From NCBI GenBank assembly GCA_003254885.1, contig QANT01007823.1, positions 1 to 35,914 on the forward strand: a stretch of DNA of 35,914 nucleotides, in the 5' to 3' direction. A model generated the notes under the pieces. It worked only from the letters and a program-made list of their open reading frames with translations. It did no database searches and was not told where the DNA came from. Origin of the DNA: Purshia tridentata (lineage: Eukaryota > Streptophyta > Magnoliopsida > Rosales > Rosaceae). Of this stretch, positions 23,947-34,352 are shown in pieces; within the stretch, counting starts at the first letter, position 1, and each line of letters starts with the position of its first letter. The position numbers were made by a program, and so were the translations under genes.

Positions 23947-24278
23947 TTGACCTTAGCACATGCATATCTTAATTACGTGGCTAGCTATATAGTGAAAAAG
24001 CTAGAGACCTGGTTTTGTCATTATACAACTTCCACCTTCTATAAATAGTCACATGCATCCTACACAAATTTCTTTAATTCCACTCCCATCCAATTCTCTC
24101 CTGCAATTTCCATATATTCTCCAAATAGTAGTGGAATATCTCACTCTCTCTTTGCCTTCATCGATCATTTCCATTGTTCTTCGTTTTAATAGCCAATGCA
24201 AGCATTCTTTTATCAAACAAATATTCAATCACCACTAATTAGACATCACTCACTTTATATATTAATTAAGTCTTCTAA
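23947..24278 (+). promoter_or_regulatory. Promoter and 5' UTR of the thaumatin-like gene (W-box, TATA box)
   Basis: A W-box TTGACC at 23947-23952, the WRKY-factor site common in defence promoters, lies about 90 bases upstream of a TATA box, TATAAATAG at 24040-24048. The start codon at 24279 follows, implying a 5' UTR near 200 bases. ACGTGG occurs at 23975-23980. Confidence 0.55.
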
Positions 24279-25712
24279 ATGGATCTCACCATCTTCCATT
24301 CTCCTCTGCACATCGTCACTCTGATTCTGTTTGTAATCTGCAAAGGTACGTAACATTAATTTTCCAAAATCTGTATTAATATATAATCCCATTATATATA
24401 ACGTTATTAATTTCTTCTTTGTACATGTTAATTGTATGCAGGAATATCTGGAGCTACATTCACAATCATAAACAAGTGTGACTACACTGTATGGCCCGGA
24501 GTTCTTGCCAATGCGGGCAGTACCCGATTGGATAGCACCGGGCTCGAACTCCAACCGGGCGGGTCTCGTTCCTTCCAATCCCCACCAAACTGGTCCGGAA
24601 GATTCTGGGCTCGAACCGGTTGCAATTTCGACCCCAACACCGGTCAGGGCAGCTGCACCACCGCAGACTGTGGCTCCAACCAGGTCGAATGCAATGGGGC
24701 CGGAGCAAACCCACCCGCCACGCTCGCCGAGTTCACAATCGGGTCGGGCACCCAGGATTTCTACGACGTGAGCCTGGTGGACGGGTACAACTTACCCATG
24801 ATGGTAGAACCGAGTGGTGGGTCGGGCACGTGTTTGTCAACCGGGTGCGCGACCGACTTGAATAGGCAATGCCCAAGTGAATTACGGGTCGGGGACGGGG
24901 CTGCCTGCAAGAGTGCGTGTGAGGCATTTGGGACTCCGGAGTACTGCTGCAATGGGGCTTATGGTACGCCGTCCACGTGTAAGCCGTCGGTTTATTCGGA
25001 GATGTTCAAAGCGGCGTGTCCGAGATCGTATAGCTACGCTTATGATGATGGGAGCAGTACTTTTACTTGTTCCGGAGCTGATTACACCATCACTTTCTGC
25101 CCTTCCACCACAAGGTAAGGATCCATATTTTTTTATTGAATGGATTAATCAGTACCGATACATTATCTGTTATTCGATATATAAATTTCAAATATCTACT
25201 GATATTCCCTTATCTTTGTTTTTAGTATTGTTTAGTGTTATCTTCTTTAATTACCAATATTCCCTTTTGCTTTCCGGCTAATTTTCTTGGTACTATTTAA
25301 TCTTTTGTAAGCCGCAAGCGAGAAACTAATTGCTGGCTGATTCATTAACCACAGTTGTTAATTTGTTTCCTATTGGCATAGTGGCATGCATGTTAAAGAT
25401 CCAAATTCCTTAATTAATTTTGATGGTGTATACAGTCAAAAAGCTGCAAGAGATACATCCCCACCAACAAGCACAGCAAATGGGTCGACTGGGGTCACAA
25501 CAGGCACAACAAGTAATGGGTCTGGGGGTACAACAAGCACAACAAATAATGGGTCAGGGGAGCTCCCGGTGGCCGGAAACAGCCCATGGTTACCAAACTT
25601 TTTCACCGGAGACTCGTCCAAAACCCTTTCTTCTTCTTCTTCTTCTTCTCGGGTCATTAGATTGATTGCTTCTGCCACTTTGTTTATTTTTCTCTCTTTG
25701 CTTAAATCATAG
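24279..25712 (+). CDS. TLP1: Thaumatin-like protein with predicted GPI anchor, three exons
   Basis: Exons 24279-24345, 24442-25114 and 25382-25712, with GT-AG introns, join into 356 codons. A signal peptide (hydrophobic LILFVICKGISG) is followed by a complete thaumatin domain with all 16 cysteines, the family signature around GQGSCTTADCG, the acidic-cleft residues in FWARTGC, LAEF and DFYDVSLVDGYN, and CC in PEYCCNG. Exon 3 adds a linker rich in Thr, Ser, Gly and Asn, then PWLPNFF, a Ser run and a hydrophobic tail (IRLIASATLFIFLSLLKS). That layout is typical of GPI-anchored secreted proteins. Thaumatin-like (PR-5) proteins bind or cleave beta-glucans and are linked to defence and cell-wall roles; the activity here is inferred. 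Exon 1 is too short for ORF calling but is required for the signal peptide. It is convergent with the HSP90 gene. Retention of intron 2 would end the protein after FCPSTTR. Confidence 0.93.
25479..25560 (+). repeat. In-frame minisatellite in the thaumatin-like linker
   Basis: Units start with AATGGGTC at 25479, 25515 and 25548, that is periods of 36 and 33 bases, both multiples of three. They encode NGSTGVTTGTTS, NGSGGTTSTTN and a partial NGSG. Linker length can therefore vary without breaking the frame. Confidence 0.8.
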
Positions 25713-26974
25713 CCTCCCTATGCAGTAAGCACATGCTGCGTAGCTCATCCAGGCGCCACGTTGCGCCACGCGTGTATAGATACTTTAACATATACTTTTT
25801 GCTTAAGTACGTACGTTGACGTTTTCCCTTTACTTTTTGATCGAGCGATTTGTAAGCGAAGCTAGTGTACGAATTAATGAAAGAGCTTTTTGAGAGATCG
25901 GAGGAATTAATTAATGCCATTATTCTTTCCAATTGATTCAACTTATAATTGCATCAGAGAAAGGAAGTGTTTGCTGAACTTTGAATTTAAAGGAAACAAA
26001 CTTTGCTGCAACTGCAAGCATGGTAGTTGACGTGGGTACCTTTTCCCGCAAGCAATGAGATGTAATTATATGGTGTCTAGAAGTAGTCTACTCCACAAGG
26101 ACATACCACATTACCACCCTTATTTCTTATCATTAATTTCGTCCCTTGTCTCTGTCCACTCCCACAGTGTACTCTTTTCTTTTTCTGAAGAATCAAGACA
26201 TTATATTATATTAGAAACTTTCATATGGAAACTTATGTAGTGTGAGGATCCCAGAGTGACCGAGTGTCAAGACCCAAGGGTTATATATGCTCAGGTTCCC
26301 ACATCCTCCTGGATTTGGATAAGCATGGTTCGTCTGACTAGTTCCTTACGGACTCAAACCTAGCGGCTAGCTGAATCTTGGATCGAAACAACAGGTTCTG
26401 AGCCGCAAGATGGTATCGTCTATTTCCTGTGTATTGGGTAGACTCGCGTTGTTGGTCTGTAGACATGTTAGATGATTTGATCCCAAAAATAGAAAGGCGG
26501 GAATTAAGAATTGCCAGAGGGCATCTGGAAATTCACCAGTGAAAGGTTGAGAAACCACAACCTGTGTCCATCTTACTACCAAATTGCAGAGAGGATGGTT
26601 TACAAGACGAGCCTAAATGTCCTGGCTGCCCAATTCCCTCTCCCGAATTCAAGGTCTCAATCGGAGGGGGATTGGTGATGACCCAGAACAAGTGTGCCTG
26701 CTAGTGCAACGATATTCCAAAACAAACACGAAGAAAAGGGAGGAATGGAAGATTTTCCAAATTGAACAGAAAATACATGTCATGGTCTCGTTAACTAGAT
26801 GATGGAGACAAAATTCTGCTTATATGATTACAGTAACTATTATCTAATGTCTTTCAACTTCATCTAAAGGAATCAAAACGTGCAATGCAGTGAATTTCCA
26901 TTTCTCAAGAGACTGAACCGTGAAAGGCTGAAAAGTCCATTGGACCTAAGAATATCACCCACCCTATAGCCAAC
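25713..26974. other. Convergent intergenic region between the thaumatin-like gene and HSP90
   Basis: This holds the 3' UTRs of both genes. About 26235-26800 is more balanced in composition than its flanks and might be a decayed mobile element or gene fragment. I could not identify it and no protein-like ORF is present. Confidence 0.45.
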
Positions 26975-29900
26975 CTACAACTCATCCTTCAGTGTATCTG
27001 CATCAGCTTCAGCCGACGCCTCAGGGGTAGCTGCAGCTTCGTTTTCAGCACTTTCTGCCTCAGCATCTTCAGCATCATCGTCCTCATCAATTGCAGCATC
27101 AGGGTTGATGTTTAGGCTAGACTTCACTGAACTGTAGATGCGGGTGGCAAAATCCTTGGGGTCTTGGAGTACGAACCCACTCTCCATGAGTGCAGTCTGG
27201 TAAATAAGCTGCGCTGTCTGCTTTACACTCTCATCCTGAAGAACAAATCAACAGTGAATATTCTGTTAAAATATTCTGCAAGCCAGGTTTTAAGACTTCT
27301 TAGGTTTATTAAAACATTCGAATCTAAATGTTGGAGACCATTTAAAAGTGAGCAAGGTCACGAATGAAAACTTATACATGCAGCTATATCTTCATTCTGT
27401 GCACTGAAACCTTCATTCACATTTCTGAATATTTAGAAAAGGTAACAAGTCTAGAACATACCTCAGGGTTCTTTACTACTCTCTCCCGGAGCTCCTTGAT
27501 GATTGGGTGCCTTGGGTTAATCTCAAGCACCCTCTTGCCACGCATGTATGCTTGCTTGCTAGCATCTGATAAAGTCTGAGACTGCATTATCCGCTCCATG
27601 TTTGCACTCCATCCAAACTTTGATGTCACAACCACACAAGGCGTGTCATCCAAACGGTTGGACAGCTTCACATCATCCACATTGTCACTGGCAAGAGCAC
27701 TCTTCCACCATTTAGTGAGCTCCTTGTATGATTCCTTGAGCTCCTTGTCTTTTGAGTCTTTACCAAGTTTCAAACCCTCCTTGGACACATTCTGGAATTT
27801 CTTGTCTTCATAGTCCATCAAGTATTGCATCAGATATTCATCAACTGGATCTGTGAAGAAAATAACCTGCAACAATACATATTAAAAGGTAAATATAGAG
27901 ACAAAAAACCTCCTCATGACCCAAAAAAAAGTGGGACAAGAACAAAAGCAACATCTCTATTTATAAGAGTAGAAAGGATTGGAGATTTTTCTTATGTACC
28001 TCATAATTTTTCTTCTTAAGCCGCTCAAGGAATGGAGACCTTTCCAATTGTTCCTTGCTGGTTCCAGTAATGTAAAATATGTCCTTTTGCCCAGATTTCA
28101 TCCTTGAAATGTACTGATCTAGTGAAGTCAACTTTCCATCTGACTTGGTGCTGTCAGAGAGTTCAAAGTAGTCGTTCAACCCCATGCAGACTATATAATA
28201 ATGTACAAGGCAGCCAATAAAACTAAATATAGAAGTAAGCATAAAAAAGATAAATACCTCTCAAATCTTAGAAGTTTTGCCAAACGATTTCTGTTGGCTG
28301 CATCTTCAATGATACCAAGTTTAATTGACTTGCCAAATTCATTCCAGAATTTTGTATATTGGCCTCTCTTCTCATCATCACTGGATTTTTCAACCTCTGT
28401 TTCAAATGTCAACACCGCCAAAGGGAAAAATTCATGCAAAATTAGTATCTATCCCAAATAACATCTTCAATGAAGTTCGAGTTTTCTGTTTTCAATGTAT
28501 GGTATTAATTCATGTGAACACGACATCAATGCACCATATAACAATTAGTAAGCTCAGATTGAATAATTCCATAATAGGTAAGAACTGCTTGCAAATATTG
28601 AGAAGAAGCAATAATAAATGCCCCATACCTTTCTGGTCCTTGTCATTGGACTCATCAGGATCTTCTTCAGCAAGTTTACGGATCATATCAAGGGCTTTCC
28701 GGATAAGTTTCTTCTTGATCGTCTTCAAACTGCTGTGTTGTTGAAGCATTTCTCGTGATACATTGAGTGGCAAGGTGTCAGAATCCACAAGACCCTGAAC
28801 ATAAGATCATTAGTATTAAAGCCAATTTCTGGTAAGCATATAAAAACCAATCCCACAAACCTAATTACAAGAACTTAAAACTATCCTGCATTACCTTCAA
28901 AAAGTTTAGATACTTGGGCAAAAGATCATCAAATTCATCTGATATGAAAACCCTTCTAACATACAACTTCAAGTTGGATTTGTTGGCATTATAATAGCTT
29001 TCATATAAATCATGAGGCGCCTTGGGAGGCACAAAGAGGACAGCCTTGAATTCTACGTCGCCTTCAGCAGTAAAGTGGCTCCATGATAAAGGTTTCTCAT
29101 CACTGAAATCCTGTTGAATAATATAACATATACAATTAATGAAGACAAATAGAATATAAAAGGTTATTTAGTTCCAAAACATTCAATAAGGTTCGGCAAC
29201 CATCATAAAAAAAGTTACCTTGGCAAGAGAGTGATAGAATTTGGTGTACTCTTCATCAGTCACCTCCTTTGGATTGCGTAACCATATAGCTTTAACATCA
29301 TTTAGAAGCTCCCACTCAGATGTTGTTTCCTTTACTGTCTTTGTCTTTGGTTTTTTCTCTGCATCTTCATCTTCACTTTTCTCAGTATCCTCTTCAGTTT
29401 CTTCCTCAGTGGAGCTGCTTTCAGCTGTTCACAATGGTTGAATAAGGCAAGAATATGTAAGAATATCTACCGAAACAGATGAAAATTCAAAACTTAACAA
29501 TTCAATTAATTTATGCTATCTAAACTAAGCTTTTACAATAATATTTAAAAAATGCATTTGTATAATGCTTCCATACATGATTCTTCTTCATCCTCATCGG
29601 CAGGAACCTCCACATCAACCTCTTTGGTTGCCCAGATATATATGGGGAAGTTGATAAATTCGGAATATTTCTTCACCAACTCCTGCAAGAAGAAAAAAAA
29701 AATCGTCAAATTATCATGGGACATCATTTTAACCTCATCAATACAACAAATTATGTATGAAACTATCATTAGTTTCATACATCCACCTCTCGACAAGAAT
29801 GTTACTGGTTTTGATAAGCATAAAAAAGACAGGAGTAAATTGTTTGTACTAGTAAACAGAAAAGCGGGGAAACCAACATGAGTAACAATTGAATGAAACT

Positions 29901-31341
29901 AAATAATACTGGTTAAATATTTCAAGTACACTCACTTTTAGTTTGCTCTCTTCCAAATACTCTCCTGCTTCTTCTCGGAGGTGCAATCTAATTTCTGTCC
30001 CACGTCCAAGTGGTTCGTTATATGTATCCTCGGAGACTACAAATGACCCATCAGCCTTCGACTCCCAAACATACCTATGATCATGATTAAACAGTTCAGC
30101 ACCCCAAGCATAATAATTACCAGAACATATTCAATAAAAGAACAATCTCTATTGCAAAACGCTTACTGTTTGTCATCATTGTGTTTGCTAATGACTTCGA
30201 CATTATCAGCAACGAGGTACACAGAGTAGAATCCAACACCAAATTGCCCAATGAGATTGAGATCACCACTTGTCTGCATCTTCTCCACAAACGCTGCATA
30301 GAACATAATAATTTTAATCAGTAAAAACAAAAACTTAATGCAGCTGGACAATGAGAATTGCAATAAATGTAAAAGATACCTGAAGTTCCAGATTTTGCTA
30401 TTGTTCCCAAGTTCTTGATTAAGTCCTCCTTTGTCATACCTATACCTCTGTCACGTATAGACAGGATTCTCTTCTCTTTGTCTAATTTAATCTGCATTTT
30501 TAAATATCAAAATTATCATCTATGAGTACACTTAACACTGTTAAAGCAAAGCAACGAACATTCCTTCTTCATTTACTAACCTGAATCTCGAGCTTAGTGT
30601 TATCACCTTCACCCAAAACCTCCTTGTCTGTGAGGGCAAGGAATCTAATCTTGTCAAGCGCCTGAAATAAACAAAAGTAAGTTTTCAATCCGTATTGAAT
30701 CGGTCAGAGGTCCCCGAATAGACAAAACATTGTATGATAATATACAGTCAAAAGCTTTAAACTTACATCAGAAGCATTGGAGATCAACTCCCTGAGGAAA
30801 ATGTCTTTGTTACTATAAAGGGAGTGGATAATAATGTCCATGAGCCGAGACACCTCCGCCTGGAACTCAAAATGCTCAGCGTTGCTGCGTCTCTTTGAGA
30901 TTGACTCCGCCTCCCTGAATTCAGAGTAGTAAGGTTAATAACCATATCTATTCAGAAATTACTAAGTTAAGTTTCCAAATACTTTTGAAATCAAATATTG
31001 ATAAACCTCTTACCTCTTGGCGACATCAGAGTCGGTAGATAGCCCATTTGGAACGGCCCCGAGCTTGTCCTCAACCTTTGGTGGATCTACGACCTCCTCA
31101 GAACCCTCTGCATTGGCCTGTAATTTCCGACCTGAACAACCACCATAGATCCTCAAAACTCTAATCAAATATCAGCTTAGAAACAGCTACTGAGCGCAGT
31201 GCACCATTCACAGCTATTCAAGATCTAAAGAAATCAACAGAAACAACGAACAAACTGTAAACGATAGAACGTACCTTGATCCGGGAGGAGAGAGAGAAGA
31301 CACAATAGAAGCAAAACGGAAGGGATCGTCCACTTCCTCAT
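26975..31341 (-). CDS. SHD: ER-resident HSP90 chaperone (endoplasmin, GRP94/SHEPHERD), 15 exons
   Basis: Exons on the minus strand: 31341-31275, 31131-31014, 30914-30767, 30661-30581, 30491-30380, 30293-30167, 30074-29936, 29682-29577, 29424-29219, 29110-28895, 28794-28629, 28396-28258, 28150-28000, 27866-27462, 27235-26975. All introns are GT-AG; the joined frame is open for 813 residues, against 823 in Arabidopsis SHD. A signal peptide ([20 protein letters not shown]) leads to the GHKL ATPase domain: [18 protein letters not shown] near residue 95, DRGIGM near 152, GQFGVGFYS near 191. An acidic linker follows at about 295-340, then the middle domain (WLRNPKEV) and the C-terminal dimerisation domain. 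The acidic Ala/Glu/Asp tail ends in KDEL, the ER retrieval signal. By family knowledge it folds secretory and membrane proteins, including CLAVATA and pollen-tube/root factors in Arabidopsis. No lesion was seen. Confidence 0.97.
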
Positions 31342-31442
31342 CTTACAGTCCTGCACTACAAGACTTCTTCTAGTAGCTTCTGTCACTGAGATTATCTGCT
31401 TCAAGAGCTTACAGATTTACGCAACGTCTCCTTGCTTGTGAT

Positions 31443-31452
31443 TTTATATATA
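31443..31452 (-). promoter_or_regulatory. TATA box of the HSP90 gene
   Basis: On the minus strand the bases read CTATATATAAAA just upstream of the gene. It is about 100 bases before the start codon at 31341, which puts transcription start near 31415. Confidence 0.65.
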
Positions 31453-31524
31453 GCTCTGCACTTCAGACGGAGGAGGACGTCATTTTAACGGGACATTCAC
31501 GTTTGATTGACCTGGTTTTGCCAG

Positions 31525-31535
31525 CGTGGACCAAT
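31525..31535 (-). promoter_or_regulatory. ERSE-II element
   Basis: The minus strand reads ATTGG-N-CCACG exactly, the consensus of ER stress response element II. It lies about 185 bases upstream of the HSP90 start codon. Confidence 0.75.
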
Positions 31536-31562
31536 CGACGCTTCCTGCTTTGCTTCTTGATA

Positions 31563-31581
31563 CGTGGCGCGAATTTATTGG
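31563..31581 (-). promoter_or_regulatory. ERSE-I element, proximal copy
   Basis: The minus strand reads CCAAT, nine bases, then CCACG: an exact match to ERSE-I, the site bound by NF-Y together with ER-stress bZIP factors (bZIP28/bZIP60 in plants). Confidence 0.85.
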
Positions 31582-31597
31582 GCCTCATCTGTTCGCT

Positions 31598-31605
31598 TGA
31601 CGTGG
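31598..31605 (+). promoter_or_regulatory. UPRE-type TGACGTGG element
   Basis: TGACGTGG matches the core of the unfolded protein response element recognised by XBP1-like and plant ER-stress bZIP factors. It lies between the two ERSE-I sites. Confidence 0.6.
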
Positions 31606-31726
31606 AAATACAAAGCAGTGTGGCCGGCCCCACCGACGACTTGAGATTTCCAGTCAGCTTGACCGATGTGATGAGGTTTGGTGTTGCCAGCATGGATCAT
31701 CTAACGGCCACAGTGTGTTCGTTGTA

Positions 31727-31745
31727 CGTGGCAGCTACTTATTGG
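31727..31745 (-). promoter_or_regulatory. ERSE-I element, distal copy
   Basis: A second exact CCAAT-N9-CCACG on the minus strand, 164 bases upstream of the first and with an unrelated nine-base spacer. The two sites are therefore not a recent duplication of one stretch. Confidence 0.85.
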
Positions 31746-31808
31746 ATTTTGTTTCGTCTTTAGACGTGGAGAAATCAAACACTCTAGCTTGTTACTGGAT
31801 TTCTGCAT

Positions 31809-31890
31809 TTGGGCTGAGTTTATACAAGCCCAAGTAATTTCTCTGATTGGGCTGAATTTATCAAGCCCAATTCAATGAGTAAGATTGGGC
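31809..31890 (+). promoter_or_regulatory. Five site II (TGGGCY) motifs in two small palindromes
   Basis: Two related 24-25-base palindromes, 31809-31833 and 31847-31870, each start TTGGGCTGA and end AAGCCCAA. A fifth TTGGGCTT is at about 31884-31891. Site II elements are common close to plant transcription starts. These lie directly upstream of the possible plus-strand gene at 31898. Confidence 0.5.
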
Positions 31891-31897
31891 TTCTGAG

Positions 31898-32578
31898 ATG
31901 CATACTAGTAAAAATGATGATAATGTGAGTTATGATGAGACGTGGGATGAAGAGGGAAGGCTGGAGGAGCTTGAGCTGAGGCTCTATGAAGGAGTGATGA
32001 GAGAATGCATGAGGGTATGGTTGGCCTCCATCTCCTTAATAAGTTGTTGAGGTCATATATTCATTGTCATTGTTGATCAAGTTTTTATTGTTAAGGAGAT
32101 ATTTTCTGATTTAGGTCATGTTTTCTTGGTTTTGCAAGTGCTGGGTTCCCTTAAGACCTTGTGATTGCCAAGAAGTGAAATGAGCGATTCAATAGTCGAG
32201 CTGACAGTTGGAAGGTGTTGAATCTTACTTACTGTTGTAATTAAAATTGGTTTTTGTGCTTTACAGGCCATTGGAAAGAACTATTTTGAGATCCTAAAAA
32301 GCATGCATATATGCAGAGTCCAAAGCGGATGGTATAAAGCTCCGCTGCAGCTGCAATATAGCCACCCACCACAGGTTGCGCCACCGCTAGCAAAACCTCC
32401 CCAACCTCATCACGTACACACTATCACTCCAAGCCCACACACACCATGCAGGAGGACCTCCAGCCACACTACCAGACGCCACACGCTGCTGTGCAGCAGA
32501 AAATTCCTCAGACAAAGCCTCAAGCCGATCTTATTGTACCCGAACTGGAAGAATAAGCACGAAAATGGTGTGGAATAG
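31898..32578 (+). CDS. Possible small two-exon gene or gene relic, unknown function
   Basis: Exon 1 (31898-32014) encodes 39 residues beginning MHTSKNDDNV and including WDEEGRLEELELRLYEG, an acidic helix-like stretch. A GT-AG intron of 252 bases, with a pyrimidine-rich TTTTTGTGCTTTACAG end, joins in frame to exon 2 (32267-32578). Exon 2 begins AIGKNYFEILKSMH and then becomes Pro/His-rich and finally basic. The total is 142 residues. The first 60 residues look protein-like; the tail does not, and another frame is open near 32450-32555 (ending DLIVPELEE), so a frameshift or missed splice is possible. I do not recognise the family. The gene is head-to-head with HSP90 and could share its promoter. 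It could be a truncated relic or non-coding. Confidence 0.35.
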
Positions 32579-34022
32579 GAACCCACACTTATCGTGATAG
32601 ACACTCACTGCGAATCCACTCCCAACTCGCCAACGCCATACCTGCTTTTAGACAACATTGCTCACCCATATATGATGAGACTTAAATGTATAGTGCATGT
32701 GATGAGATAATTACTAGCTTGCACCTTACTTTTATATGTATATTTTTATAAGAAAATTATATATGTCGATCACTTATAAACATTTAATTTTGAGTGTAAA
32801 TTTAATATAATTTGTTGTTTTATTCTTTGATATATAACTTCAAAATTTTAGAGTCTACTGAATATTTAACACAAAACCCATATATATAGCCCATGAATAT
32901 CAAATTCATATTAGTACCACTGGAACCACGCATTCCCATGAACTTGGTTAAATTATAAAATTGAGATCCGACGGAGATGAAATACTTTGAACCAATATCA
33001 AGCCTCATTTGGATATCAAAAAGTGTGTATGGTCTACCATTCTTTAAACCATACAATATATGTATGTACTAGAGAAAGAAATTGAAAGTTGAAAGTAGAA
33101 ACACAGTATTTTCTTTTTTTACTATATTAAACTATTGCAATTTCTTTTCTTTCCAGTACATCATGTTAACCAGCATTATTTTTATTAAAGGGGCAATAAG
33201 GTTGGATTGGCTTGCCCATCACACTAATCACCGTTAATTAATCTAACTTCATCATTAAAATGCGCACAAAGAAACTTTAAGCAACAGCAAGTTGGCAACT
33301 GTCCAATCAAAAACAACATGAGCATTAGCAACTAGATTTTTTGATGAAGTTGTTAGTGAGCACATATCATCGAGAAGAAAATTAGGAAATTGGTTGAAAC
33401 TTATTCTCAACTTTTGAAACGTGACAGACCACCATATGAAGAGATGTAAAGTCGGGTTTACACGTGGCCCTTAATGACACTACGTTCATGATCAGATCGG
33501 TAGCCCAATGTCATTGTTTCTTGGCAAGTCAAAAGAACCAATGAACAAATAAGAAGCACGTATTGCAGTGACGTCGCGTATTGTCCAACATTTCAATAAA
33601 AAATTAAAAAAATCAGAAATTAAACTATTTGAGTATTTTGACACAAAGCGTTATTTGGTTGGATTAAAACATCGGCGGATGTACGACAACAACAAAGTGG
33701 ATACCTTCTACTTTATCTTCCAATAAACGCCCAAAAACGAAGATAAGCTCACATGAACGTGCCGATCCATAGACATCGAGACGGTCCCGTTTCGATGCCT
33801 TTCAGTTTCGTACAAGAGTAGGCACACAAGATCGACTCCCCACTACCCCTCCCCTGCTGCCTCCAGAGCCCAGATTTGCGGTCCGTAGGAGCAAGCTTTG
33901 CTTAATTCAATTGTAAGTGGACCCCTTCAATTTCTTTTAAATAGCCGCCAACCCAAAGCCACAATACTTGTCAAAGCTAAGGGTCAAACAGTCAAAGCTA
34001 GGTAGCTAGCGTCTGAATTCTC
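32579..34022. other. Intergenic region with ABRE- and CRE-like elements upstream of the small membrane-protein gene
   Basis: There is no gene of note. An ABRE-like ACACGTGGC lies at 33460-33468 and TGACGTC at 33569-33575, both candidate bZIP sites 450-560 bases upstream of the next ORF. TTTTAAATAG near 33936-33945 may be its TATA box, about 80 bases before the start codon. Confidence 0.45.
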
Positions 34023-34352
34023 ATGGCGGTTTCTGACGCAGTGGTTGCGAACTTGACGACGATCTACGTGGCAGTCATCGTGGGGATCAAGGCTTATGGG
34101 CTGTTGGTTTTGGGAAGGAGCTTCAGTGGTGGCTTTGTGTTAATCGTGTCGACCGTCGTGGTGTGCCTTATTCTGATTGGGACTCTGACGTGGGACGTCT
34201 CCCGTAAAGCCACGTATGCAGTTTCGCGCGACGATCATGTTCACGAGATTTGCAAGGGTGGTATATGCTGGCATGGCGTGCCCGTCCAGTCGTCCGCTAG
34301 TCAGGTCCGGTTCAGGCTCCCACAACAACTTAGCCATGGCTCATCCTTGTAA
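34023..34352 (+). CDS. Small membrane protein, two predicted helices, unknown function
   Basis: This intronless 109-residue ORF has balanced codon composition, well above the GC content of its surroundings, which supports real coding. The N-terminus is hydrophobic: helix one around residues 11-30 (TIYVAVIVGIKAYGLLVL) and helix two around 36-55 (GGFVLIVSTVVVCLILIGTL), joined by a tight GRSFS turn. A hydrophilic C-terminal tail carries a Cys pair in ICKGGICWHG and a basic VRFRLPQQ end. There is no obvious signal peptide distinct from helix one. I do not recognise a characterised family; it resembles small plant-only membrane proteins of unknown role. The start is supported by the TATA-like element about 80 bases upstream. 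Confidence 0.75.
   Translation: MAVSDAVVANLTTIYVAVIVGIKAYGLLVLGRSFSGGFVLIVSTVVVCLILIGTLTWDVSRKATYAVSRDDHVHEICKGGICWHGVPVQSSASQVRFRLPQQLSHGSSL

Noticed and set aside
24466..24952. Overlapping ORFs on both strands inside the thaumatin-like exon 2
   Set aside because: Shadows of exon 2, whose frame has all 16 conserved cysteines.
26367..26582. 71-residue minus-strand ORF between the thaumatin-like and HSP90 genes
   Set aside because: No recognisable domain and no splice path into HSP90, whose stop codon and KDEL end are clear; it may be in 3' UTR or decayed repeat DNA.
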